DNA of 64,000 nt from Liquidambar formosana (taxonomy: Eukaryota; Streptophyta; Magnoliopsida; Saxifragales; Altingiaceae), in assembly GCA_039720395.1 (NCBI GenBank), contig CM077827.1, forward strand, positions 12,935,615-12,999,614. The letters are read 5' to 3'. The number at the start of each line of letters is the position of its first letter. Positions within the stretch are counted from its first letter, which is position 1. Positions 34,550 to 46,526 of the stretch are shown here, in pieces. A program made the position numbers and the translations under genes. The notes beneath the pieces are model-generated. The model searched no databases and was not told the DNA's origin. It saw only the letters and a list, made by a program, of their open reading frames with translations.

Positions 34550-35283
34550 AGAAGTAGGCCAGGCAAATTGGACTCAAACCCACCCCCAATAAATGGGTTT
34601 GGGTAATGATATATTGTTAAATGGGTTGTTATTGGGTTACCCAAATCCAAGCCAATTATAATTGGGCGGTTCTGGGTTTACAAGCAGACCCATCGGGACC
34701 CGTTTAGAAAAATAAGAAGCAAACAGATACGAAGCAAAAAAGAAAAACGTTCATTCTCTGTTTGAGTTCTTTCTAGGGCTTGAAACGTTCCTTCTCTGTT
34801 CGCTCATCCTTCTGTCTAGCTGCTGTCGATCTGGGTGTACTCTAGGGTGGCTCCTTCTCATTCGTTCTCATTGCTTTCTTAAGGATTTCTTCTTAATCAC
34901 CACTTTCATTGTTCGAATCGTTCTCAAACTGTGAAGAGGAGGTAATGAGCCATCGGCAAGGAGTTTTGTGAGTTCCATCGGTAAGCTCCCCATTTTTGTT
35001 TTGTTGGTAGATAGATAACAAATCTCTTTGGACTGTAATTTTGAAACAAAAGAGAAAACCCCATTTTGTAAAACCTAGTTTGGTTTTGGTGAAAAACCCA
35101 CCTATAAAATCAAAATATTTTGATGTGTGGGTATCATAGTTTGATTGAGGTTCTAGGCAATTTTAGTTTATTTGGGTGGGCGCAATTTGACAATTTGATG
35201 TGATTTGATGGTGATATAGGCAAGTGATTTTAAATTTATTATATGCTCACTAGTTGTTTGATGAAAATCCATATTGAGTTTTC
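34550..35283. other. Possible hAT-like end and leader, interrupted by a solo LTR
   Basis: Words such as AAATGGGTTTGGGTAATG and TTGGGTTACCCAAATCC occur as close inverted copies, as in subterminal regions of Ac/hAT elements. They are followed by a pyrimidine-rich leader-like stretch. No transposase exon was found. A similar GGGTTTGGG/ACCCAA cluster occurs at 11280-11355. Confidence 0.3.
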
Positions 35284-35288
35284 AATAT

Positions 35289-37742
35289 TGTCACACCCCG
35301 TTTTGTTTTGTTTTTGAGTCTAGTCATTTGCATTAGTTTTTTAGAGTCATAAGGATAATGAATATGAATTTTGGTTCAATTTGGAGTTGATCTTGAGGGT
35401 TAATAAGAGCTTTTGTGACTTGAGGGGCATAATCGTATTTTAGGTTGCAAACTTTTCATTTGATCTTGAAATGATCTCCAAATTGTCAATTGGATTTCAT
35501 ATTGATGCATATGAGGTATTTCTATGTTCAATTTGATGAATTAATGGCTTAGGGTTAAAATGGCTCACAATGGTTCAAATTGGTTAAAAGACCCACTTTA
35601 GGTTGGCTCAATTCGACTCACAATTACTCATCAATTATTTTCAAATTGACATTAATTAGTCTTTATTTTATCCCTAAAAGTGTTTTGGAATGTTTAATTT
35701 TGGTTTGGAAAGCATTTGGTTCAATCCTATGTGCATATCTATGCTTTGCAATGGTAGTGTATAGCGGTTAATCGCTTTTGTAAAACCTAACCATGCACCC
35801 ATGGTTAGTGGTTTTTGTCCTAAAATGTTTAAAAATGTATTCCTCATCGAAACACGGTCGTTTTGGCTTTTATTTCATCAAAATCGGAGTTAATTTGACC
35901 CCTAAAACACTCCTAGAATGAAAGAAAGTAAAAAATGGGTGAAAAACTGAAGTGGGTTAGGGTGACCACCCAGCCTCAGGAGGCTAGCCGCCTAGGCCCA
36001 GGTGGCTAGCTACCCAAGCGTAAGTGGTCACCCAAGCACACTTTCCTATTTTTACTAAAGCGGGACTCCTTCCTTATTTTAACGGATTTGGACTCTTTTA
36101 GACGAGTTTCCTTCTAGTTTTTGGTAACTTTTGAGTTCCTTGAGCACAAGGGAATCTCTAATAACCCTTGGATTAATTTTTAGAGTTTTAATCCTAGCTA
36201 TTGATTTATCCCAATTAAATTCTATAAATAACCCACTATGTTTCAGCATTAAGTGAGCCACTTTTATATGCATCAAACCTGAGTTCTAAGAGAGAATAAG
36301 AGAGAGAGTTCTAAAGGAGAGTTAGAGTTCTTGCTGTAGCCTTGAAGAAAGTTGTTTCAAATCATTCACAAGTGAAGGAGAGAGTTTCTACAGCAACAAA
36401 GGAAGCTTCCCTAAGATAATTCTCTTTTTATTAGTGCTTAAACTAGGGTTTCTTATAGAATAGGCCTATTATATGCTAAAGTTAACATTTTTATCATGTG
36501 TGGATGCTTTAGTTAGTTAATATACATAATTTAAATGCTGTTCATCATGAGTTAAGCATGCTTTAAGGTTATTTCATAGGATGTAAAGCATGATTGTGAC
36601 TTTAGGGTTTTCATTATCCTTGTTTTAGGTAAGTTTCATATAGCATGATAGGTTAGGGTTTTTGCTTGGTTTTTCTACATTGTTGTGACATATGTGATAC
36701 ATATGGAATAACTATGATGAGTTTTGCATGCATGTAGTTTATTTTCTATGGTTTTTATGCATGCCATGGTTTTAGGGTTCTATAAGGGCTTATGCTTATT
36801 CATTATTCCTGTTATCTGCATGATTAGTGAATGATTTTAGCCCTTAATATGGTTCTATCCAGATTTATATATTATTGTTTTTACATGGTTTTGAGTACGT
36901 GTAAGGGTGCAAATAGGTGTGATAATCGCTTTATTGTAAATAAGGCTGATGTTGCTTAAATTTGCTATTGCTTGGAGATAATTGCAAAGGTAAGTAGGGT
37001 ATGAAAATGCCTTAACTCTTTTCCTTTAACTTTTCTCTTCTCCCTTTTAGGGTTATTTCTTAATATGAATCTATAGTAATTTCCAAAAGAATCATTGTAA
37101 AATAAAGTCTCTTTTTATCAAAATTTCCATCCTGTGGAAGTTGCTTGATTTCAAACTTGGTTTATTTATCAAATTTTCTTTCAAAGAAGGAAATTTAGGG
37201 TTGTTACCATAGGTTTATATTAGGATTTAACCCTATTCTTTTCAAATTACGTGGACTTTGATCCATGCATTTTCATGCATAGTACGTAGGCGCTTTGAGG
37301 TTCAAGTCCGCCTTAGGATCCAAGTATCCTAGTTCTTCTTTCTCTTTTTTCTTTATTTTTATTTGTTTGTTGTGCATGGATAAATGAATGGAATATATGA
37401 TATGCATGTTGTTTTGCGATGATATGTATGATGATTTTTGTATGATAAGTCTTTAATTTAGCCTAAATAAACTAAGAGACCGAAAGGGTGACATGGGTGC
37501 CTATAGCTTTTGCCTAGAACCTTCCCATGTCATAACTTAGCCTCTGAATCCCTAGTTTCTTTGGTTTCCAAAAAGACTATTTTTGCCTTTCCTTTTAAAA
37601 CATGGAGTCATTCAATTCTTTTCTTAAAACAAAAATGGTTTTTAGGGTTTTCCTTGTTTCCTTTAAAAAATAAGGTGGCGACTCCTTTTCTTTGTCAAAT
37701 AAAATCTTTTTCAATCCTGTGGGCCACTTTCTGGGGTTCACA
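35289..37742. mobile_element. Solo LTR, family A copy 1 (2454 bp)
   Basis: It starts TGTCACACCCCG and ends GGGGTTCACA, with the 5-bp duplication AATAT on both sides (35284-35288 and 37743-37747). No internal region or partner LTR adjoins it, so it most likely arose by LTR-LTR recombination. It is related along most of its length to the interrupted copy at 45926-59644. It contains four phased palindromes around 35961-36032. The type (Ty3/gypsy is likely from length and ends) is inferred. Confidence 0.85.
35961..36032. repeat. Four palindromes phased at ~22 bp in family A copy 1
   Basis: GGTGACC, GGCTAGCC, GGCTAGCT and GGTCACC have centres near 35964, 35985.5, 36007.5 and 36029, so the spacing is 21.5, 22 and 21.5 bp. 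Confidence 0.75.
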
Positions 37743-37805
37743 AATATCCATGTGTATTATATGAGTTTGGTCACTATAATAAAACAAGAGCTTAAGCTCA
37801 CATCC

Positions 37806-39118
37806 TGTGATAACCCAAACACTTGCCACCCTAATAATCAATTGATTAGTGTGATTATTATTATTATTGTTGTTGTCATAATTATAATTATTATTAATCA
37901 CCAAAGCTTTAGGATATATATATATATAACAAAAATTACTAACTTATTATATTAATAGGATTAATGATGTAATTAATCCTTAAGATGAGGTCATTGCTTA
38001 CATGGGAGGGGATAGGTGGCTAAATTTTATGAATTGCTGAAAAATAAAAGCAAAACAAAACAAAACAAAACAAAACCAACAAATCAGCCACGTTTGCTTG
38101 GAGAAAAAGAAAATAGATTGCTTGGGGACAAAGGGATAGAGAATAATCTTCATAAATTAATGAGGGGAGACTTCCTTTGACTTGAGGGGGTATAAAAGGG
38201 CTAATTTTCAGCTCATTTTCATGCTATTTTGGGCTGCTAAGAGAGTGTAACAAAAGAGAGAAATAGAGAGAAAGAAAGGAGAAAGAAGGGAGCTCAAACC
38301 AAGAAGTTTCAAAACATTTTTCTACAAACCTGAGGTGAGATTTTTTATCTTTGAATGATATAGGATAGGTTCTAAAAGTTTCATGAGGATTGGTTGATGT
38401 TTGGATAATTTTTGGAGCTTCAAAGAAGCATCAATGGCTTCCCTCATACTTTGTTTGATTGGTTCTCTATGCACAGTAAATGAAACTTTATGAAATTTTT
38501 ACCATAGTTTTACAATACTATAGAGAAGTTTCTGTATAAATCTTAGGCTTTAATACCTTGTAGGTTGTGAGAAATAAATTGGACAACCCGAAACACAGAT
38601 ATGAAAATCTGTATGAAGTCATAACTTGTTTTATTTTTCTGATATTTTTATAAGATTCTACATGAAAAACCAAGCAAAATGGGCTTCTGAATCATTGAAA
38701 AAGATTAAGAAATGAATTAGTTATGAATTTTCAAAGTTTTGATTAAATGTGGGAAAAATTTCAGACAGCAGCTGGTTTTGTAGTTGCACGGGGAAGAAGA
38801 TGTGCAGGTTGGTTAGGTGTGGCAGGGTGTACCATAGGCCACGTGGACCTTAGTGCAATTGGCCATGTGGGGCCCTCCTTAGGAGAGAAAAATATTTTTA
38901 AAAATCATATAAAAATACTAGAAACCTATATTTACAATTTTGTAACCATTTGATTGTGATAACATGGGTTTCAAAAATTAGGATATTATAACCCTTTTAT
39001 GTAATTTGTTTTCAAACTTTGACTACCTTAAACAAAGTGTATTGAATTCCGATTAAGTTACCATTTGAAACATTGGATTCATATCAACAAAATCTATATG
39101 AGGATATTGTGAGGCAAC
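37806..39118 (+). mobile_element. Probable LTR fragment, different family
   Basis: It begins TGTGATAACCCAAACAC, a start common in plant gypsy LTRs, and has a TATA-like TATAAAAGGGC at about 38191 followed by a purine-rich leader. It contains paired GGCCACGTGG / GGCCATGTGG motifs 24 bp apart (38837, 38861). No right end or duplication is seen, since a CACTA terminus interrupts at 39119. Confidence 0.4.
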
Positions 39119-39510
39119 ACTACAACAAAAAGGAGTATTAACGACTTGAAATTAACGACGTGCATGTTTGCAAGTCGTTGATATAGGTCTTTTACGACGT
39201 GCTTATTTGGCACGTCGTTAAAAGACCCCATATGGATAGAATTCACAACATACAAAAAAAAATACGTCGTCAATAATATTTATTACGACATCTTTTGTAC
39301 GTCGTAAATAATATAACGAGAAATGCTTATTTACGACGTTCTTTACACGTCGTTAAAAAGGGAGCAATCCCGTGAATATATTACCGGATATTTCACTCAT
39401 TTTTTATGACGTGTTTTGTACGTCGTAATTGCTTTCCCGAGTTTAGCTTATTTACGACGCATTATACACGCCGTTAAAAAAACAAGAGAGCAATTCCGCA
39501 AAAATTTTAG
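39119..39510. repeat. CACTA subterminal inverted-motif array
   Basis: About six facing pairs of (T)TTACGACGT and ACGTCGTAA / CGTCGTTAAA separated by 10-20 bp. In this superfamily such motifs bind the transposase. Confidence 0.8.
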
Positions 39511-40696
39511 CGGGCATTTTGCCTCCTGTATTTTGCCTTTTTTTTTGGGTGCTTTACTCTTCCATTTCACATGCTTCTTCCTCTAATGTCTTTTCTGAAC
39601 CTTTGTGCACTTTACTCTTCCATTCTCTACACTTCCATTTTGCCTCTTGTATTTTGCAAATTTTAGCAGGCATTTCCTGATTGTGGACAAAGATCAACGA
39701 GGAGTCACCAGCTGAGTCCTTGACGAACTCGTTGTTGGCGAAGGTGGAGAAGGAGTGGAAGCGCTGGAAATGGAGAACGGAAGATGAATCTTCAGATCCC
39801 TATAGATATGAGTGCATCTGAAGATGAATCTTCAGATCTGATCTCGTTTTTTTCATCTATTGCTAATAAATAGGGCAATCTCTTAACCTCCCAAACTTAA
39901 ATTTGGAGTTTAAAAATGGTTTAATATAGCAGATCTGATTTTAGATCCTTTTTATCCTCAGATCTGATGTAGAATTCGTCGGAGAAGACGACCCCAATGG
40001 CCTGAAAAAATGGAGTTGGCGAGGTTGGGGTGGTGTGTGCTGTCCGGAAAAATGCAAGGTGAGTTTTTGGAATTTTTTTTTTTTTCCAGATTTTGCTCCT
40101 CTCAGTGTTAATTCAGTTGGGTTACATTTTCCAGATTTTTTTTTTCTCAGCTTTTGCGATTGGGGGTTAATTTTTGAAAGGCTTATGTTTCATCTATATA
40201 AGAGATCTCTTTCCTTATTTTTCTCTTTCTTTTTCCATTGTGTTTGCTGAGAAATCATATATATGTTATATTTGTTGGCTGAGAAAATGAGGGAAATTAA
40301 GGGCTAAGAAAATCTTCTTTATGTTGTGTTTGTTTGCTAAGAAAAAAATGAAGGGAACTAACTGGGATGTGTCTTCAATTCTAGGGTGTTTTTTGGCTGA
40401 AAAATTAGGGATAGTAAGGGCTAAGAAAATGAGGGAATTTCCTCTTTGTTTTTAAACTCTGAGGTGTTGCAAATAAATGTTGATTTAGGCTATTCGGGAA
40501 CCAAATGGAAATTATGTGTCAGAATTTACTTACTTCTCACTTAAACCCTGCTATTTCATAACCAAAACTATGTGCTTTCTGAACACTTACATTCTCATAT
40601 GCTTCCATGGTTCATTCTCACAGAATTGTTGGTGCTTATGTTTCCATATTGCAGGTTGGAACTAGGCATTGATTATTTCTTGGTTTCACCTCAAAT

Positions 40697-40907
40697 ATGA
40701 ACTCGGGACCAAAGAATGGCTGGCGCTCCATCATGCCTCTTCGTTTGAGTGGCAAATCAGCCACCCATTTTTGCATGTTCCCAAAAGTGAAGTCTGCGAG
40801 CTATAGTCCAGGAAACTCACCTGTTTACCTCAACGTATATGACCTGACACCCATTAATGGCTATGTCTATTGGGCAGGCCTTGGTATCTTTCACTCTGCA
40901 GTGGAAG
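40697..40907 (+). pseudogene. Captured exon of a DeSI-like (PPPDE) peptidase
   Basis: ATG at 40697 opens MNSGPKNGWRSIMPLRL and continues through GKSATHFCMFPKVKS, PVYLNVYDLTPINGYVYW and AGLGIFHSAVE, ending at an intact donor (GAAG/GTTAGC). This is the N-terminal exon of plant PPPDE/DeSI deSUMOylating-isopeptidase-like proteins, including the catalytic-His-bearing GIFHS motif. The exons with the catalytic Cys region (expected HGVEYAFGAHD and NCNHF) are not found downstream, so the copy is partial. It lies about 1.6 kb inside a CACTA terminus, so gene capture is the simplest explanation. Confidence 0.75.
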
Positions 40908-41111
40908 GTTAGCTTACCTTCTTTATTTTGATGCATTTTATGAATAAACCTTCAATTTATAGTGTTTGTTCTTGGAGGAGATTGTTGTTTTGATTGTCCT
41001 AGATGATGGATCTTTAATGCTTAAATACTCATTGTGTTTCCACTCAATATTACCTTATCCATCATAAAAAAATCCATTGATTATTGAATCATAGGATCAT
41101 GAGAACATTGC

Positions 41112-41450
41112 TAAGGTTAACTTCTCTAAAAAAATGTCACTTTATGACATTGTATGGTAGTTAGTTACTAGATTTAGTTGATTTTGTGCACATGGAGACA
41201 ACAAGTATTCTCCTTAAAAATGGTCTGTTTCGAAAAAATTGAGGATTTCTATTATGAAACCTTGATCAGAAGACCATTGGATTAGTAGTGTAACTTTTCT
41301 AAATAGTATGTCACTTAATGACATTGTAGGGTAGCTACTAGATTTAGTTGATTTTATGCACATGGAAACAACAAGTAGTCTCCTAAAAACTGATATGTTT
41401 TGAAAAAAATTGAGGATTCCCATTATGAAAACCTTGATCAAAAGAAATAA
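41112..41450. repeat. Two tandem ~185-bp repeats
   Basis: The segment starting AACTTCTCTAAAAAAATGTC near 41117 recurs from about 41294 (AACTTTTCTAAATAGTATGTC). Both copies contain TAGATTTAGTTGATTTT and GACATTGTA and end at TTATGAAA(A)CCTTGATCA. Confidence 0.75.
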
Positions 41451-42284
41451 GCTATTGTTCTTGACGTGATGGAGTCCACTGGGAAATAGGAGGCTGTGCT
41501 TATTCGCTATCATGGCAACGAGGCAAAGAGAGAGGTCCCCTTAAGGAAGCAGGTTTGTGTGAATAAATTGAAGTAGGAAGAACTGACCCAAAAAAGGATT
41601 TGACCATATGAGAAGAGGGGAAATGTCTCCCTTGGGGCAGATGTATTGCTGTTTCACTAAGTGGGAACTAAAATGCCATCTGTTTATGAAACTCTATGAA
41701 CCTATTGTTTTAGAAATAATGCAATTGCAAGAGAATGCCAACCCCCCCCCCCCCTTTTGCCTCTCTCTCTCTGTGTTTGACCAATGTCTTGTTGAGATAA
41801 TTTGTTTGCCTTTTGACGATTTTCACGTGCTTTAAAATAAGTGGGGGTTAGAGAAGCAAAGGGTAAAGTTGTTTCCAATCAGAGAGACCAAGCGAGGGTG
41901 CAACTTGTTCAGCTAGAGAAGGAATACCAGTACTGGAAATGGCAGCCCCATGGCTGTTCCTCTTGCCAGGTTTGTTTGTTTGTTTTTTTTTTCTTTTAGT
42001 TTTGTCCCTCTTTTGCATTTTCCTGGTGCTGTCACTCCTATGATAGATGAGGGAAAGCATTTTTGCATTCAGTTTGAGTTTCTTGGGCTTGGCCCTGTTT
42101 CTGCTGTAGTTTTTGGGGGTTTATCTAGTTTTGGCTGTCAATGGGTATGTTTTTTGGGTGTGATTTTTGGGGTTTATTGGGATTATGTCTTTAGCTGCCA
42201 TTAGGTGTGGTTTTATGGGAAGGTTTTAATGGCATGTTCATATATTGGATCATAGAAACTATAAGGGTTTATGAAACCCAAAAC

Positions 42285-42480
42285 TCTGTAACATTTTTTT
42301 ATAACAGCCATAAAAACCGTCATCTTCTTTTGAGTGCTGTGATCAGAGTTCTCAGCGAAAAATTTTGGCCCTTATATGCTTAGAAAGCTCTTCGAATCAG
42401 CTTTCCAACGCAACAAACGGCGCCTTAATCGGATTCTTGTAGCTCAAGATATATGTGTTTTACTACAGGCTGTTCAGGTA
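42285..42480. repeat. Relict related to the 46.5-56.2 kb element
   Basis: GAAAGCTCTTCGAATCAGCTT (42384) and the following CAACAAACGG, AACCGTCATCTT and TACTACAGGCTGT match, in inverted orientation, 54120-54310 of the young non-autonomous element. An old fragment of the same family appears to lie here. Confidence 0.65.
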
Positions 42481-42489
42481 GACTGCATT

Positions 42490-43847
42490 GTGCGGGAATA
42501 ATGCAATCAGCATGTTATGGCTTGTTGGATGAGATCCAAGCCACATATAGGGCTCCACTCTTCACCATAGGGATTGTCCTTGATGGTGGAAGATTATACA
42601 AGGTCATTTGTGGCCATAGAACTCAAGGGCTGTTTGCTCAAAACCCTAAAACGTGGACTACCATAGTAGATTTTCGTGCACAGCAAGAATGTCATGGCAG
42701 CTGCATGTATTATTTTCTCATTCAAAGTCATGGCCATCTTCTTTTGAAAGCCCCTTATTATTCTAAGTGTATAAATACATTACATGAATAAAACAAAGGG
42801 AAGTTGAGTGAGAAGTAATATAAGAATAGAATAATGAAAATGGGTGAGTTGGTGGATGTAATATTTATGGAGATAGTTGGTTATTACTGTCCTTTGGTGT
42901 GCTAATCCCTGTTACATATATAGTTGGTTATTACCATTGTCTCTTAAACCATATCTTTTGATGCTTGGTTTATTGTTTACCTTTGATAGGGGAAGTAGAG
43001 ATTTTATCAAACCCAGCAAGATTAATTAAAAGGTAGTGCCTCTCTTTTTGTCTTTTACATTTTATTTTTGTAATGTAATCTGGTGTTATATTGCTTATTT
43101 CCTCTAATATGTTCATTAAAGGAACCCAGCAAGATTAATTACCCCTGACACAGTTTGGCATTAGAGACAACCATTCAAGTTACCATTGCACGTGAGGTTG
43201 TTTTTTATATTGTACCCCATTACCACATGTACAAGAAGGTGAGCAATGCCACTACCACGCATGCGTGGTAGTGATGTTGCACTGCCACCTCTCACTTGTG
43301 TTTTTAATACACATTTTACACTCATCTAACTGTTAACTTCTATAATTGATTCCCTTCCATTTTCTTCCATGCAAAGTCCCTCTTCTTAACATAGTGATTC
43401 TTCTTACAAGCTTATTTTGAAATGTTTGGGCCTTTTTTATTTTTTGCATGTTTCATAGAACTGATGCAAAGGTAAATTTGTGTTAATTATGAGTTTATTC
43501 TTGATATTAATAAATTAAAAATGAATATTAATTATTGGTTTTTTGTTTCAGGACAGTAGTCAAGCCATCTCACTAAGTTTCATAGTCGACGAGAATAAGT
43601 TGTATTGCTAAGAGGCGCATGGAAGACTAATGCCAGATGCATGTTTTGATGTTATGTTCTTTATTTTTTACTTTATTGTAACATGTATAGGATTTTGTTA
43701 GTTCACTTGACAAATAATTTAAACTGTATGAATGTATGAATATTTATGAGATCATATTCAAATCATAAATAGATGGATGGTGGTCTTGACTTTTGATTCA
43801 TTAATGATTATGGATTCGTTGCATTTGTTAGCTTGTGAAATATATAA
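42490..43847. other. Unassigned sequence before the gap
   Basis: A 112-codon frame at 42453-42791 has no recognisable similarity, and a chance frame cannot be excluded. No other feature could be supported. Confidence 0.4.
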
Positions 43848-43947
43848 NNNNNNNNNNNNNNNNNNNNNNNNNNNNNNNNNNNNNNNNNNNNNNNNNNNNN
43901 NNNNNNNNNNNNNNNNNNNNNNNNNNNNNNNNNNNNNNNNNNNNNNN
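43848..43947. other. Assembly gap of 100 N
   Basis: Exactly 100 N, the usual placeholder for a scaffold gap of unknown size. Features on either side may not be adjacent in reality. Confidence 1.
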
Positions 43948-44299
43948 CCTATCTTGTGCATCGGAGTGGTGCCTTGTACTTGCTTTTGAACCCATAGAAT
44001 GGACACTTGGTGCTTAAGTCCTTACTAGATGACATTCTTGATGATGGAGTTGGGTTTGTGAAAAATGGGTTTGATTTGGTTTGATTTCAAAAGATGATGT
44101 GAATTGGGTTCTTTGATTGTTAAATGGGCTTGATTTGTTGTTATTTGATGTGCATGGGTTGTTGGGAATAAGTGTTTTTGAAATAGGAATGAGAGAATGA
44201 GGATTTGAGAAGATGGAATGAGAGTTTAGAGAAAGAAACTCTATAGTTTTCGGGTTGGGAGAATGTGAGAAGGAGTGTGCAAGCATTGGGTTTTATAAA

Positions 44300-44420
44300 C
44301 CTAGAATTTTTCAATGGTGGGCTCGAGTAACCATCCCCCCTAGACGATTAGCCGTCTTGGCTTGGACGGCTGACAGTCCAGAGCAAGATGGCTACCCTAG
44401 CCCGCTTTGCCCGTTTGCCC
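44300..44420. repeat. LTR-like fragment with four phased motifs
   Basis: GAGTAACC, GATTAGCC, GGCTGAC and GGCTACC have centres near 44329, 44349.5, 44371.5 and 44393. Wording and spacing resemble the phased cluster in family A LTRs, so this may be a fragment of a related LTR. Confidence 0.5.
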
Positions 44421-44678
44421 TACCTCGTGTGCTTGCGACCTCTAATCTTCTCCAAATTGACTTGATGATCACTTTTTGAGTTATGGGTTGAATATATTCC
44501 CCAAGTTTATCAAGTTTTAATGAAATTTTCAAATCTTGGGTCGATTGTATTTACCCACATAACGAGAATTTGTTATGGCTATGATAAATAGCTTTCTCAT
44601 GAAATGAGTTTGGTTTCAAATGGATTGGCTTTCAAGCCTTGAAATTCAATTCCCTATATGGTGATGGTGATATCATAT

Positions 44679-45569
44679 CATGTGATAAAGATAATTTCAC
44701 ATGAAATGAAATGATAATCATGTGATAAAGATAATTTCACATGAAATGACAATCCATGAGTTATGCCAGTTATGAAATAACTTGCTATTAGCATGAAATG
44801 CACTTTGCTTTTCAATCAATTGACTTTCAATTCAATGTCATTTTATGTGATAAAGAAAATTTCACATGAAATGACGTAAAATAAGCTTGATTTTCAATCG
44901 ATTAACTTTAAGTCAATGTCATTTCATGTGATAAAGATAATTTCACATGAAATGACATGAAATAGACTTGACTTTCAATTGATTGACTTTCAATTCAATG
45001 TCATTTCATGTGATAAAGATAATTTCACATGAAATAATATGAAATAGACTTGACTTTCAATTGACTTTCATATCATGTGATAAAGATAATTTCACATGAA
45101 GTGATAAGAAACAAACTTGACCTAGAGTCGATTGACTTCCAATTCAATGTCATTTCATGTGATAAAAATAATTTCACATAAAATGACATGAAATAAGCTT
45201 TGTTTTTCAATCAATTGACTTTTATATCATGTGATAAAGATAATTTCACATGAAATGACATGGAATATGCTTGATTTTGAATCAATTGACTTTCAATTGG
45301 ATCTCATATCATATGATAATGATAACTTCACATGAAATGATGATTCATGAGTTATGAAATAACTCACTATCTTTTCTATTTCCACTGAAAGTGGCATAAA
45401 ATCATGTGATAATGATAATTTCACATAAAATGATGATTCATGAGTTATGAAATAACTCACTATCTTTGTTATTCCCAATGAAATTGGCATAAAATACACT
45501 TGATTTTGAGTTGATGGACATTCAATTTAATTTCATATCATGTGATAATGATAATTTCACATGAAATGA
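44679..45569. repeat. Array of ~11 stem-loop units
   Basis: The unit core TCATGTGATAAAGATAATTT followed by CACATGAAATGA occurs about eleven times at intervals of roughly 40-130 bp, mostly 75-85. Each core is an inverted repeat, TTTCATGTGA facing TCACATGAAA, around a 9-10-base loop. Spacers are variants of TTGACTTTCAATTCAATGTC. The array ends about 360 bp before a family A LTR. Confidence 0.85.
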
Positions 45570-45607
45570 TGACCTATGAGTTTTACTTGTTATGAAAATA
45601 ACTTATT

Positions 45608-45925
45608 TTGAGAATTTCCAATGAAATTGGTAGGATACCTTGTGATGCACTAGTGAAAGTAGCTTTGCATCATAAGAAGACCATGTGGATATCACTAATG
45701 CAATTAGTGCATGGTAAAGGCATTTGTATGAGCGCACCAACGAATGTTGGCATGCAATCGATCATTTGCTTCGATGAAATCAGCGCGTGCTTGGATATGA
45801 TGAAGTCTATCCTTATGGTTCCGTTTGAGTTTGTTGGAATTAATGAAATTAATCCATCAAACAAAAATGGGTTGTTCTTTTATCATTGGCTCATAAGTGA
45901 AACTTGTTCACCAATAAGAGGCTTC
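45608..45925 (+). other. Open stretch of 114 codons, unidentified
   Basis: Between the stem-loop array and the LTR start a frame reads MRISNEIGRIPCDALVKVALHH and onward without a stop to the LTR. It matches no family I recognise. It may be internal sequence of the element to which the LTR belongs. Confidence 0.25.
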
Positions 45926-46526
45926 TGTCACACCCCATTTTTGTCACCTTAACTAGGGTACATCATTTCATGTAGGATTTTGAGTTCTTTTTTAGTCTAG
46001 TCTTTTGCATTGAGTTTCTATGGCATTAAATATCATGTGTATGAATTTTGAAGTGATTTGGAATTCATTTCGATAGTCAATAAGAACTTTTGCGACTTTA
46101 AGGGCATAATCGTCTTTTAAGCTGTATATTTCCATTTGACTTTGGAATGAATCTCGAGTCATTCCCTCGAGTTCACATCAGTACATAGAGTCTATATATA
46201 GGTTCAATTTCATGAACTAATGGTTTAAGATCAATTCGGCTCATAACGGTTTGGGTTGGCTAAAAGATCCTCTCTTGACTCACGAGACCCACTCAATTAA
46301 CTCTCATTTAACTTCAATTGGGCTTTATGTACATCCTAGGTATGTTTAAAAGGATTGAATTTTGATTCGGAAAGCATTTGGTTCGACGTTGTGTACAAAC
46401 CCAAGCTTAGCGATGGTGAGGCACCATAGTTAACCGCCTTTGTAAAACCTAACCATGCACCCATGGTCAAGGAATGTTTTCCTAAAATGCCTAAAAATGT
46501 GTTCCCCTTCGAAACACGGTCGTTTT

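Larger units (their letters stand above)
39119..43847 (+). mobile_element. CACTA (En/Spm) element, left end; right end not found
   Basis: The terminus CACTACAACAAAAAGGAG is the canonical CACTA end. It is followed to about 39510 by subterminal repeats built on ACGACGT / ACGTCGT in alternating orientation (for example ACGACGTGC...CACGTCGTTAA and GACGTGTTTTGTACGTC). The interior holds a captured DeSI-type exon but no transposase. The matching end would read ...TTTTTGTTGTAGTG and is not seen before the assembly gap, so the right limit given here is only the gap edge. Confidence 0.7.

Noticed and set aside
42453..42791. 112-codon frame as a gene
   Set aside because: It starts inside the LARD-related relict and has no recognisable domain; kept only as unassigned.
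44014..44286. Open minus-strand frame of 90 codons
   Set aside because: Ser/Asn/Pro-rich with no recognised domain; the region looks like repeat DNA.
44679..45569. CRISPR-like array (regular repeats with spacers)
   Set aside because: Spacers are related to each other and the context is a plant retrotransposon; it is a tandem satellite-type array.
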